The notes under the pieces were generated by a model. That model had not been told where the DNA came from. It saw only the letters and a program-made list of their open reading frames with translations, and did not search any database. Made by a program: the position numbers and the translations under genes. This document shows positions 20,477 through 31,384 of a DNA stretch of 64,000 bases, piece after piece (the stretch's first letter is position 1; each line of letters begins with the position of its first letter). This DNA comes from Macrotis lagotis (taxonomy: Eukaryota; Chordata; Mammalia; Peramelemorphia; Peramelidae), in contig NC_133660.1 of NCBI RefSeq assembly GCF_037893015.1, forward strand, positions 282,349,067 through 282,413,066, read 5' to 3'.

Positions 20477-23400
20477 TCAAAGGTGAGCAGGGTTTTGTGC
20501 GGGCTTCCTTCTCCCCTCCCCAGCGAGGGGCCGGCCCCGCTCTTCCCAGATGGTGAGGCCATCACAAGAACAGATCTGCTTGGGATTCTGGAAGAGGCCA
20601 GCAGAGCGAGCAATGATGCCACAGGCTAGCCTGCAAGAGACAGAGAATGACAGTCTGCTTGGGAAGGGGCTGTTCCCATAAAGGTGCTACAAGGAAAGGG
20701 GGAGGGTTTCCTCACCTCTCACCAGAGTTTCCAGTGACCTTGGAGAGTGGATGTCCTCCCTGACCCAAGTCATCTTCCCCTGCATCAATGACCAGGCTTC
20801 GGCCAATGATGTCCCACACCTGCAGAGAAGGCAGCTCTTACACCCTGCCTGGGCAGAAGCACCCCACTCCACCCTACCCCCAGAATCCTAGTGCTTTAGC
20901 ACCTCACCTTGAGCTGCTCGTCCTCTATCCTGAAGGTTGTCCTTCCATCAACATTAGCATAGACATTTCCCAGATCTCCCACATGCTAGGAGAGATAAAT
21001 TAGATGGAGAGGCCTCCCCTCTGGTTGACCCTTTCAGCCAGAACAGCAAAGGCAGAATACCTGGAAGGCTCCTCCGGTCTCTTCCCCTTCCTCCCCACTG
21101 CCTTGCCCCGGCTCCAGAGCCTTTTCTCCAGTTTGTGGATAGCCCCAGCTTAGAGCCAGTCACCACTTCCCTGGGTCACAGGATGGCCTCAGAGATCTCT
21201 TTCAGCTCTAAAGCCAGGGTTCCCAATCCCCTTCTGGCACTCGTACTTACCCGGTAGGTGTCCTGGGGGCCACCATGGGGCATTCCATTGGGGTTGAAGT
21301 GGTCTCCACAGCTACAACCCAAAGGCATTTCATGGGCATGGAGAAGGAGTTCAGCCAGGTGAGGGATATCACTCACTCCCACCTACCTCCTGGGCTCTGT
21401 AACCCTGCTATTAATTGCGCTTGGTACCCTGCAAGTGCTGAAGGACTGGCTGGTGTATAGATCTGTATAAGTCCCCTAGGTCCCAGTTGGCCACTCCAAA
21501 GGGCTTGTGAACAGGGTCCCTGATCTGTGTCCTCCCTGACCCCATTATTAGGTCCACTCCACTTGAATACCCCGGGGGCATGGGCCTTATAGCAAGAACC
21601 ACAAAGCCTCATGGGACTTCTGGACAGATTTCTGGGGCTGGTAAGCTCTGATGGACATCTCTCTTTGGCAAGCTATCAAGAAACCTTGATTAAGTCCCTG
21701 CCTTAAGGAGCTGCTAGATGGCCACTTTTGGATGGCAAGGCTGATCCCAAACAGCAGGGAATGAAGAAAGGGCCTCTGAAGGCAACACAAGGGGCAAAGG
21801 CATCTACAGGGAGGGTCAACTGTGTGGGGAACCTATGAGGAAGCCACTTTGACTGGAGTGACGAATGGGTCAGAAGGAGAGTCTGCAAGTCATCGAGGGC
21901 AGTAGGGAGCCAATGACATTCCTTAAGGGAAGAAGTCTTGGTCCTGCCCTCCTTCCAGTCTACTGGCTCTCCAGGTTATGTGGGTGCTGAGGAGGACACA
22001 AGGGTTATAGTCTCTGCCTGCCAGTAGCCCCTACCCACCTGGCACAATTTTGGGTCAAGTCCCCATACTGATGGACATGGAGGCCATGGGGCCCAGGCTC
22101 CAGGCCATCGATCGTCCCCTCGATAAGGCAGCATTTGGGGGATACTTGTAGGAAACGAACGACTCCCTGCACGGACCCAGGCCGCCCCAACATGGCCACA
22201 GCTGCCCCCAGGTTCTCTGTAAGACCAGGACAGGTGAGCTGCCTTCCCCCTCCTCCACATGGGCTTCCTTTTCTCTAGCAAGGATGAGCCTTCCTATTCT
22301 CAGGTTGTGGAGACACCAGGACCCAGAGACTTTCTGGTCTTGAAAGTTATACCCACCCTCATTCCAGGCTCCCGTCAGGCCCCAAGTCCTCTTTCTGAAG
22401 CCCCCATGTTGGCCCTCTTCTCCCTCTGACCCTGCTCCTTTCCCAAAACCCAAATCCCCCTCCTTGGGTTCTCACGAAGCATGTTGCTGCCCATGCCCTT
22501 GAGCACAGCCTGGCGGCCTGTGCTCTCCAAGAGACTCTGCACCTCTTGGCTGGGCAAGGTGGTGGTCACCAGGATGCTCTGATTCTCCAGGTGCACCTCT
22601 GCTCCCTGGATCCCTGTGAGAACAAAGGAGGAGAAGGAAAAAACAGGACTGAAGGGAAGAAGGCTGGATAACCCAGCAGGCCCTCCTGGAGCCCAGATGT
22701 GTGGCCCAAGGGGTCACAGCTGAGGCACTGGGACAGACCTTGAGGGTCCAATGCTAACACAATTGGTGACCCTCAGGAGGTCCCAGTCAGGAGTGACCCC
22801 TCCTTTGGCCTCCCCATTCTTCCCAGGATAACAGATGGATCTCTCCTCTTCCATCTCCCTCTAAGGTAGAGGTTCTTAGCCTGGGGCTCACAATCCAAGG
22901 GGAGATTTCAGGGGGCTGGATAGGGAAATCAAACCAAACCAAACCCTCTCTCTCTCTCTCTCACTCTCTTTCTGTGCTAACCTCTATCTGAAATTTAATA
23001 TTCCTTTCAACTTTCTTTCAGGTTTAAAAACCCGATTCTGAGAAGAGATTCACTGGGATTACCATAGACCATCCTAGGGGGTGTGATTTACAAAAATGAG
23101 GGAAAGCCTGGGTCTGAATGAAGCTGGGATGAAAACAGCTAGATGAAGAATAGTCCAGTCATTTTTTTACAAATGGAGCCCCAGGTCAAGTGGCAGATGG
23201 GCAGAAGACCTGGATTCAAATTCAAATTTAGCCACTCTTTACTTTGGCAGAAACTCATAATTTAAGGGTTAGCAGGCATTTGGGTGGCATCTGGGCTGAC
23301 CCACACACAAAGGGCTGGACTCCAGCAGACAAGAGTCATGGTCTACACTGGAAGGGCAGCACCTTCCTCTTTTGGCCAGCTCTGACTTTGTTTTTATTTT

Positions 23401-26400
23401 TTGCAAAGAAATGGGATTAAGTGACTTGCCCAAGGCCACACAGCTAGCTGAGACCAAATTTGAACTCAGGTCCTCCTGCCTTCAGGACCAGTGCTCTATC
23501 CACTGTGCCACACTAGCTGCCCCAGCTCTGACTGGATGTGAGAGTAGGCTTCAAGGGTTTGAAGGGCAGTGAGGCACTGAAAGGATCTGCCTGATCTGAG
23601 GGGGCAGAATTGGGAGTCATGAATGGGGAGGAGGAATAAAACACAGCCTCTGGTTTGGAAAAAAGGATAAAGGATCTACTGATGTCCAGCTGAGCATGGC
23701 TATCCCTCTTTCCTCTATCAACCCCTGAAATATTTGACAATGTGGCTCCCTCCATCGTGTTATCCAGTCTCAGCATCCCCAGGAACTTTGACCAATACTC
23801 AGGATTAGTGTGCCCTCCTCTAGCCACACCAGCTTATCCATGGGCAGAACTCTGTGTTGTCCAGATGTGGTTTGACCAAGGCCAAGGACTCTCTTAAAGC
23901 AAATTAAGAATGGCCCAGCCTCCTGGGCTGATCCATCACATTTGGATCAGGTCCAAGCCAAGCAGAGCTAACCATGCACAAAGCTACCATCACTGTTACA
24001 AGTACTTTCCTTGGGTCCCTTCACTCGACGCTCATGACAAACCCTGTAAGGGAAATGCCCAGAGTCCCTGCCCAGGGTACCCCTGCTAACCCTGAGTAAA
24101 CCACTTTGGATGACTCAGTGATGATCAAGGCACTGGCCAAACTATTGGCTACACTTACTGACTCCTAGGGAGGGATTAAAAACGTGGAACGGCTAGGTGG
24201 CACAATGGATAAGCACCAGCCCTGGAGTCAGGAGGACCCGAGTTCAAAAACATGGAAGGGAGCAGTAATGATGCTGTAGCAATAGCCACACATAAAGTTT
24301 TTTTTAATGAGACTAATAAAGCATTTTAAAAATTGCACAGAAAAGAACAGAAGGGAAGGGAAAAACTCAAGTGGGAAAGTTTTGGAATTGATGTGACTTG
24401 GCTTCAAATTTAAACTTAAGAAATCCCAACAAGTTATGGCAAGGAGATTCCCCAATTCCTGTACAATCCTCTCTTTCTGTTCTTTGTAGAAGAAATGCTC
24501 ATTTGTACAGGTTGAAAATAGCAAAACGAATTTTAAAATTTACTCCCCAAATGAAGAATCTGAGCCACAATAAAAACTTGGGTCTTCAGAGCCCTCTCTC
24601 CCCAGGAGGTCACTTTGTCATTGGTTCATTTGCAGAGTTCACTGTCAATGCCTGTGTTTTAGACCAGGATAAGAAACAGGTCACAAGACTTTACAAACTG
24701 GGGTCCAATCGTTGGACTCTGGGGTTATGGCCGTGGAGCTGGGTCCAGACCCACCAGAATCTTTATCAGATGCTTTTCTCTAAGCCTCTAGCCAGTAATT
24801 ATGTCCATGAAGGAAGCTGAGACTTATGTGACCAGTCTGTGCTAGAGCAGGGAGGGCATTCCAGCCGGAGGGAGAGCAGTGCCGAGTCCTGCGCAGGGGG
24901 CCACAACCCTGACTCTAAGGGGCCCCTCTGAGGCTCCTGTTTCCTGCAGACTCATCTCCCCCAGGTGTGCCTTTCAGGTTCCATGGAGCTTCCCAAACCA
25001 GCAGGATAGGCAGAGGGGGAGTCAGGAGCTAAGGGATGAAGATATGGGGAATCCACCTCCTTGGGGAGAACCTAATCATTTCATATTTCTCACCAGATGC
25101 CCTACAGCATGAGGAAAAGCCTAGGAGGCTAGTGAACTTTTGTGAATGGGGGTGATGGGGCTGAACCCTGAGATGAAAATTAGCCCCAGGCTTCCAGCAA
25201 GTCATGGCAGGTCTTTCCCTGCCTGCTCAGAGTCTCAGTTTCCTTATTGGTAGAAGGAGGGATTGTTAGATTCTTAAATCCTGGGATGTTCACTCCCAGT
25301 CTCTTGGCCTGCAGGCCTTCATTTTCTCCAAAGATCTCATCAGAATGTGGCAAGGAGATCACTTTCAAAGATCTAGCTGTTTTTCAGAGAGGATCAGAAA
25401 CTTCATCTAGGGAAAGCATTCCCTGGTCAGGAGAATCTTCCCTCAAAGCAGGCCAGCATCTGGTCTGCAGCACCTGGTCTTCCAATGTGACCTGGAAAGG
25501 CCCTCAAAGGTGTGGCCACTTGCTTGCCAGGTTCACCCAGCCAGTGGTATTGGGAACAAAACGTGAGTCCCAGACAGCCTAGCTGCAGAGTCGGATCATG
25601 ACCCCCCAGGTCAGGCCCCTCCAGGGGAATGTGAGCCTAAGATAGGAAGGGAAGGATTCTGGGGGATTTGGAATGAGACTATCTGGACACAGACACCACA
25701 TGTGGAACTTTGGGCCATCCCTTGCTCTCCTTGCACCTCATCTGTAAAAGCTGTAGAGGTCTACAAATATCTTCTGCCTCTGGACACTGCCATCACTGCC
25801 ATGATTCTGTGTCCTCACTTGTCACCCCCCCCCCAAGTGAGGAGAGACCCCCCCCAACTCCCTCATTTTACAGAGAAGGAAATGGAGACCCAGAGAGCAG
25901 GGAGTGATAGAGCCAGGCTTCCACTTCTGGACAAGGAAAGGGCCACCCCAGATGGTTTCTCAGGTCTTTCCTAGCTTCACCTCTATGACCCATGACCCAG
26001 ATCCTTGGGTCTAGGCACTCAGACAACTTCAATTCAATTAGGCACTGTCAAAGTATGACAGTAAGAATAATTCCTATAAGTTTTTATAACTATATTTCTA
26101 GTCAAAGGTTTTTCTTAGCTATTGTGAGAAATAGAATGTATCCTTTAAAATTTGAAAGAAAGACTTGTCCTGCCCTCCTTAATCCAGGAAAGGAGGGTGT
26201 GCTCCTTGCTCTGCCCTCATGATACTTTATTTTTATTTGTTTTTGGCAAGGCAGTGGGGTTAAGTGGCTTGCCCAAGGCCACACAGCTAGGTCATTATTA
26301 AGTGTCTGAGGCTGGATTTGAACTCAGGGACTCCTGACTCTAGGGCTGGTGCTCTATCCACTGCGCCACCTAGCAGCCCCCATGATACATAACTCACAAA

Positions 26401-27849
26401 AAATGTTACCTCCTTCAGGCAACATAGCATTGGAGAAGGATGCTTCACTTTGAAATCAAATAATTGAGGGGCAAGGCGCTGGCATCAGAGATCCTTAGAT
26501 GTGGGAGGGCTACCTGAAGGGGGGAGGACCCCCCATAACTGAAGGAAACTGTAAAGGCTTTGGATGAGGGGAGCCCCCAACCACAGCCTGAAAGGAGATC
26601 TGAGCGAGAGCTGCAGAGGGGGTGCGATGGCACTGCTCCAAGGGTGTGTCTGGTGGTATGGGGGCCCCCCCTCCAGAAAGCAGGAGGCTGGAAGCAGGTG
26701 GGACAGACATGGGGATGAGAGGCAGAGTTGGGGGGGGATGAGATGCGCCTGAGGGCCACTAAGGGAAAGGGGGTCAGAGCCTTGGGGTACCCATAAACTT
26801 GGGGGGAGGGAAAGGTGGGCCGCTCTTTCGGAGTCAAGTCTGCAGAAGGGCAGGAAGAAGCCCCCAGAGAATCACTGCCACTGGGACCTTCACTTTTGCT
26901 GATGCGGTGCGGAGGCTGGATTCGAACCCAGGCCTCAGCCTCCAAGGCCGGGTCTGGCCTCTTACCTGCCACATCCCGCAGGGAGGCCTGCACCGCGTCC
27001 ACGCAGCTCTGGCAGCTCATCTGCACCGCGAACTCCAGCTGTGGGGGGACAGGGGGGCCCGTGCTGGGAGGGAAGGGGGGCCCGTGCTGGGGGGGGGACA
27101 GGGGGCCGTGCTGGGGAGCACAGGGGGGCCCGTGCTGGGGGGGTCAGGGGGCCCGTGCTGGGGGGGACGGGGGGCCACAGGGGGGCCGTGCTGCTGGGGG
27201 GGGACGGGGGCCGTGCTGGGGAGCACAGGGGGGCCGTGCTGGGGGGGTCAGGGGGCCCGTGCTGGGGGGGACTGGGGGCCACAGGGGGGCCGTGCTGCTG
27301 GGGGGACGGGGGCCGTGCTGGGGGGGGGACAGGGGGCCGTGCTGGGGAGCACAGGGGGGCCGTGCTGGGGGGGTCAGGGGGCCCGTGCTGGGGGGGGACT
27401 GGGGGGGGGGGCCCGTGCTGGGGGGGGGTAGGAGGCCCATGCTGGGGGGGGACAGGGGGGCCACAGGGGGGCCGTGCTGCTGGGGGGACTGGGGCCGTGC
27501 TGGGGGGGGGGACGGGGGGGGCCCCGTGCTGGGGGGGGGGACGGGGGCCCGTGCTGGGGAGCACAGGGGGGCCGTGCTGGGGGGGACGGGGGCCCGGGCT
27601 GGGGGGGATGGGGAGCCCTGCTGGGGGGGGGGGACAGGGGGCCGTGCTGGGGGGGACGGGGGGGGGGCTGCTGGGAAGGGCGGGGCTGTGCCGGTGGGCG
27701 GGGCCCGAGGCCCTCCCCCAGCCCGGAAGGGCTCGCTCCCAGCGCGGGGCGCGCGGCTCCTTTGCCACCCCACGCCCGGCCCTCACCGTGCACGCTGTCC
27801 CGCCGGCCCCGCCGGGCGCGGGCGCGCGCGCAGCTGCAGCAGAAGCCAT
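20477..27849 (-). CDS. CCS: Copper chaperone for superoxide dismutase, complete, 8 exons
   Basis: CCS delivers copper to SOD1 in the cytosol and forms its disulfide. Coding exons in order: 27787-27849, 26966-27038, 22476-22613, 22039-22216, 21251-21311, 20908-20985, 20716-20819, 20477-20630. All introns are GT-AG and frame is kept, giving 282 residues (human 274). Domain I (residues 22-105) carries the copper motif MSCQSC (Cys30, Cys33). Domain II is SOD1-like, with GLHVHQYGD and [19 protein letters not shown]. Domain III keeps the CxC copper site ICSCDG (Cys252, Cys254). The protein ends in AHL, reported in the mammalian protein as a peroxisomal targeting signal. The 21 residues before LEFAVQ are Ala/Gly-rich and 8 longer than in human. 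Intron 1 holds a G-rich minisatellite and intron 2 holds SINEs. The start lies in a CpG island shared with CCDC87. Identity is certain; exon edges are hand-placed. Confidence 0.96.
23388..23521 (-). mobile_element. SINE in CCS intron 2
   Basis: In the same orientation as CCS. Target-site duplications CCAGCTCTGACT at 23376-23387 and 23522-23533. The tail is short. Confidence 0.9.
24190..24245 (+). mobile_element. SINE, 3'-truncated, in CCS intron 2
   Basis: Only the first ~57 bp are present, ending just at GTTC of the B box. It is flanked by AAACGTGGAA and AAACATGGAA, which look like a target duplicate. Confidence 0.75.
24258..26220. other. CCS intron 2 interior, no recognisable feature
   Basis: Single-copy-looking sequence with several modest open frames lacking any family resemblance. 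A C run near 25828 is the only simple repeat of note. Confidence 0.5.
26226..26380 (-). mobile_element. SINE in CCS intron 2
   Basis: Full length in CCS orientation, with short target duplicates CATGATAC on both sides. Confidence 0.88.
27040..27668. repeat. G-rich minisatellite filling CCS intron 1
   Basis: About 630 bp of imperfect tandem units run through intron 1. On the plus strand they are built from GGGGGCCGTGCTGGGG, linkers such as ACAGGGG, GTCAGGGG and GAGCACAGG, and G runs of 5-10. A higher-order unit of roughly 100-150 bp repeats several times. On the transcribed (CCS) strand the same DNA is C-rich. The many adjacent runs of three or more G make it a strong G-quadruplex candidate. 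It ends about 120 bp from exon 1 and abuts exon 2. Confidence 0.93.
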
Positions 27850-28960
27850 CTTGCGCCTCTGGAGCGCGCGGCGACCCTCCGGAAGCCGAGAGGCCGGGGC
27901 GACCTTCGGCCCCTTTTCCGCGTCCGCGAGCCGGCCTAGGCCCCGCCTCCTCGACCTCGCGCGCTCCAGCTCCCGCTCATAGGTTCAGCGCTCTGTCCCG
28001 CCTCCCACCCCATTGGCCAGGCTCGGGAGGCCGGCGGTCACGCCCCTTCCTTTTCCGGTGCCTGTCGCCCTAGCGACGCGTCCCGGCGCGTCTGTGCCCC
28101 CGGAGCCCGCGGTGCTCGGGCCGGGGTGGAGCGGCGGCCGCGGCGGCCATGGAGCCCCGGCGGAACGGGCCGGGCCGGAGGAAGCGGCGGCTTCCGCCTC
28201 CCGACCGCACGGCCGACCCGGAGCTGCAGAAGCTGTACCACCGGCTCCTGCGGCCGCTGTCGCTCTTCCCGGGCCAGGGGTCGCCCCTCCGGCCGCGGCC
28301 CTCGGAGCTGGTCGCGGCCCCCGAGGCGGCCGAGGGCCCCTGCGTGGGCCGCGACTCGTACTTCTTGGAGCCGCTGTCGGCGGCCTCGCTGTGCCTGCTG
28401 GTGGCCCAGCGGCTGGCCCTGGCGGGCCAGGCGCCCGAGGTGCCGCCCGAGGGCCGGCGGCGGCTGAAGGAGGTGATCCTGTCGGAGCTGCAGTACGGCT
28501 GGCAGATGCCGCCTTCCGAGCCGGGCCTGGGCCCTCGCGAGCAGCAGAGGCTGCGGCAGCGCGTGGAGACGCACGTGGTGCTGGCCTCGGAGCAGCTCTT
28601 CCTGCGCTACCTGCACCTGCTCATCACCCTGTCCGTCCCCGAGGCCGTGCTCACCGACCCGGCCACGCTGACCCGCCTGTCGGCCTGCCTGGCCGCCGAC
28701 TGCTCCCGCTTCATCACCAGCCCCCTGGTCTACCGCCACCTGGTCTCCGACTTCAATGACCTGCGGGGCCTCTACCCGTTCCTGAAGAAGGGCGCCGGCA
28801 GCCGGCCCGACGACCTGCGCAAGCTGGCCCTCATCCCGCAGCAGGCCGCCGGCACCTTCCAGGCCTCCAAGCTCTGCCCGCTGCCCTGGCCGCACAGCAC
28901 CGGCTTCTCCCAGATCCCCTGCTCCTCCCTGACCATGACCTACCTGATCCACCTGAGCCG
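27680..28960. promoter_or_regulatory. CpG island over CCS exon 1 and the 5' third of CCDC87
   Basis: The sequence is densely CpG-rich from the end of the intron-1 minisatellite, through CCS exon 1 and the shared promoter, and about 800 bp into CCDC87. CpG density falls sharply after about 28960. Boundaries were judged by eye. Confidence 0.75.
27850..28148. promoter_or_regulatory. Probable bidirectional promoter of CCS and CCDC87
   Basis: Only 299 bp separate the CCS start codon (minus) from the CCDC87 start codon (plus), so both promoters and 5' UTRs must share this space unless an upstream exon exists. It is GC- and CpG-rich with GC-box-like CCCCGCC and CCCGCC runs. An inverted CCAAT box (ATTGG) lies at 28012-28016. 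No TATA box is visible, which fits a housekeeping-type CpG promoter. The role is inferred from gene arrangement and composition. Confidence 0.75.
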
Positions 28961-30821
28961 GCCGCCAGACTTCCTGAGGAGGCCCAACGTGGACCACCTG
29001 AAGGGGCTGGAGGCCATCCCAGACCTAGACCAGAGGAAGTACCTGCGCTGGCTGCCTAACCTGCCCCCCAGGCCCCCCAGGCCGCTGGAGGAGAGCCCAG
29101 CCCAGAAGCCCCAGCCCCCGGGGCTTCTGAGCTTGGAAAGAAACCTGGAGCTGGGGACCTTCCCGCAGCTCCACATCCCCCGGAAGTGCAGTTCTTTGCC
29201 CTGTCTGAGAAAAGGCTGGAAGCTTTCAGATGAACTGGGCATCCCCGAGCCTTCCCCCCGAGCCCAGACCCCCCTGATCCTGGGCTGGGAGACCGGAAGG
29301 AAGGCCTTCGTGGGCTCAGCTTCGGAGGACCTCAAGCAGATGATGAAAAGCTACCACGTAGAACAGTCCCGAAAGCCTCAGCGGCTGTCCCCTCTCCTCG
29401 GGGTCATGACCCGGGACCCAAATTGCAGCTACCGCGTCAGAAAGCTGCAGAATACTCTAAAGGCTCTTCAAGATGAAGAAGCCTCGGGAAAATGGGATTA
29501 TGAGCCCAATCTGGGAACCTCTGTGCATCCACAGCCAGTTACTGTGACCGTGAAGCTGAGAGATCGGACTGTGATGCGGGCGGCGGCGGTCAGGGTCTCG
29601 GAGAGGGCCTTTCCAGATAGCTTCTTTCTGAAGGGAGAAAACGTTCTCTATAACCACTTGTCAGGTGAGTTGAACCCCCAAATCGTGGAAGACCTGGACA
29701 CCATACTCTTTACTGGGACTAACATCCAGGAGGTCTACACCGAGCTTCTGAGTCGCGTCTCAGCCGACTATCTGCAATTCGATAAGGGGTCCTTAGGACC
29801 ATCGGAGCTATCGGAAAAGGACTGGTCAGATCTGATGACTTCGACCTTTCTGATCAGATATCCCAAAGAAAGAGTCATCAACCCCAAACTGGATGGCATT
29901 GGAAAGCACAGACTAAACTCAGATCCATTTCCCCCAGTACTGAGCCCCCAGCCACTTAAGAACCGGGACAAATATAAGACCTCCTGGATGCGCTGGTGGA
30001 AAGCCACGCTCACCACAGATGACTACTTCTTGTACCTGGCCACTCAGGAGTGTGACTTCCTCCACGTGATCTTCCACACATACACAGAAGAAGAATCGGA
30101 GCAGATTCCTATCAACACCGAAGATGTCCAGGAACTTACAACCCTGCCTTCAGTGGTGCAGGAGGGGGATACCGGGGAGTTTGTGCCAGGTATCTGGGAT
30201 GCCAACTCAGTCCTCCAGGGTGGCCTGGGAGCCAAAGGGACCAAATTCCTTGGGGACCAGAAGGAAGTGAAGCAACTCCAGAAGAGACTTGAGAAAATCT
30301 GGGCATCCCTGCAAGTGCCAGACAAAGATCGACTGGACATGGCCATCAAGTTCAGCACCAATGCCCGGATGGGGCAGCTCCCTGCTCTTGTGACTGCCTG
30401 GGAGAAGGTCTTGCAGCCCATCCAGGAGCGGGAATTCTTGTTAGCAAAGCTGGAGCGTTTTGAGCAAGAAGCCTCTGATCCCAACCGCTTCTTCTTAAAG
30501 GTTGATTATGACCTCTGGCGCTGGACTGAAGAGTCACAGATACGCAGCAACTTATATGCAAAGATCAGCAAAGTGGAGAGCCTTCTGACCAAGCTCCTGC
30601 AGAATATCCAGATGACCTTTGGGGAAGTGGTGACATACAAGGGGCGGTGCTATCTGGATAAGATGAAGAGGGACAAAGTGGAGATGTTGTATTGGTTACA
30701 GCAGGAACGGAGGGCCAAGAAGCTGATCCATGCCCAAAAGGGCTCCCGATTGCCTTCCCTTAATCCCCAAAACTCAGAAAACTCAGAACATGGCCTCACC
30801 ACCTCTCCCAGAGATGCCTAA
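28149..30821 (+). CDS. CCDC87: Coiled-coil domain-containing protein 87, single exon
   Basis: This is an intronless 890-codon gene; the human protein is about 849 residues. Recognised from conserved blocks: LYHRLLRPLSLFP near residue 30, SSEQLFLRYLHLL-like text near 155, PHSTGF near 245, HPQPVTV near 460, and the C-terminal run DRLDMAIKFSTNAR, LPALVTAWEKVLQPIQ, SDPNRFF and MKRDKVEMLYWLQQ. The C-terminal third is rich in charged heptad-like sequence, as expected for the predicted coiled coil. Mouse work links the gene to sperm acrosome and flagellar function; no catalytic motif is visible. The chosen ATG has a strong context (gccATGG) and opens into PELQKLYHR, which aligns with the human N-terminus. 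It is head-to-head with CCS. The first 250 codons are extremely GC-rich and the rest is ordinary, reflecting the CpG island. No AATAAA is seen within 200 bp downstream. Confidence 0.95.
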   Translation: MEPRRNGPGRRKRRLPPPDRTADPELQKLYHRLLRPLSLFPGQGSPLRPRPSELVAAPEAAEGPCVGRDSYFLEPLSAASLCLLVAQRLALAGQAPEVPPEGRRRLKEVILSELQYGWQMPPSEPGLGPREQQRLRQRVETHVVLASEQLFLRYLHLLITLSVPEAVLTDPATLTRLSACLAADCSRFITSPLVYRHLVSDFNDLRGLYPFLKKGAGSRPDDLRKLALIPQQAAGTFQASKLCPLPWPHSTGFSQIPCSSLTMTYLIHLSRPPDFLRRPNVDHLKGLEAIPDLDQRKYLRWLPNLPPRPPRPLEESPAQKPQPPGLLSLERNLELGTFPQLHIPRKCSSLPCLRKGWKLSDELGIPEPSPRAQTPLILGWETGRKAFVGSASEDLKQMMKSYHVEQSRKPQRLSPLLGVMTRDPNCSYRVRKLQNTLKALQDEEASGKWDYEPNLGTSVHPQPVTVTVKLRDRTVMRAAAVRVSERAFPDSFFLKGENVLYNHLSGELNPQIVEDLDTILFTGTNIQEVYTELLSRVSADYLQFDKGSLGPSELSEKDWSDLMTSTFLIRYPKERVINPKLDGIGKHRLNSDPFPPVLSPQPLKNRDKYKTSWMRWWKATLTTDDYFLYLATQECDFLHVIFHTYTEEESEQIPINTEDVQELTTLPSVVQEGDTGEFVPGIWDANSVLQGGLGAKGTKFLGDQKEVKQLQKRLEKIWASLQVPDKDRLDMAIKFSTNARMGQLPALVTAWEKVLQPIQEREFLLAKLERFEQEASDPNRFFLKVDYDLWRWTEESQIRSNLYAKISKVESLLTKLLQNIQMTFGEVVTYKGRCYLDKMKRDKVEMLYWLQQERRAKKLIHAQKGSRLPSLNPQNSENSEHGLTTSPRDA

Positions 30822-31217
30822 ATGGCAAACATCACCCCCTTCTCCAGTCCCTAATATGGATCAGTCTGGAGATGGATTATCTAAGAAATCCAGGTCCCCA
30901 GGGAGGCAGGGAGGGAGGGCCAGGAACATATGATATCTAATTAAGGAAATTTTAGTTGAGTTCATATTTTGTTACAACAAATACTGTAGCTATGAGATAA
31001 AAATTGCTATTTTATTTCAAGTCCTGCTGAATTGATATAACCAAGTTCTCATACATCAAAATAATGGGGTCTAAACCTTAAGTGTTTGGTGAAATGGGAT
31101 TTACCAGGTAAAACAAAAGGGAGGGCACTTCTTTGGCAACACATTCTACTCCAATTCTGAAAGATGCTTAGTTTGAGTCTACTTGCTGAAAAACAGATTT
31201 TAAAAAAAAGGTCTCTC

Positions 31218-31372
31218 TGGAGGTGGCTAGGTGGTGCAGTGGATAGTGCACTGGTCCTGGAGCCAGGAGTACTTGAGTTCAAATCCAGCCTCAGACACTT
31301 AATAATGACCTAGCTGTGTGGCCTTGGGCAAGCCACTTAACCCCATTTGCCTTGCAAAATCCTAAAAAAGAA
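31218..31372 (+). mobile_element. SINE downstream of CCDC87
   Basis: Full length, with target-site duplications AAAAGGTCTCTC at 31206-31217 and 31373-31384. Confidence 0.92.
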
Positions 31373-31384
31373 AAAAGGTCTCTC

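Noticed and set aside
26815-27939. Long plus-strand open frame of 374 codons, Gly-rich
   Set aside because: It runs through the G-rich minisatellite and CCS exon 1 in antisense. It is open because the repeat has no stops, with no family resemblance.
28038-28997. 319-codon minus-strand frame opposite the start of CCDC87
   Set aside because: A shadow of the very GC-rich CCDC87 coding sequence; the plus strand matches the known family.
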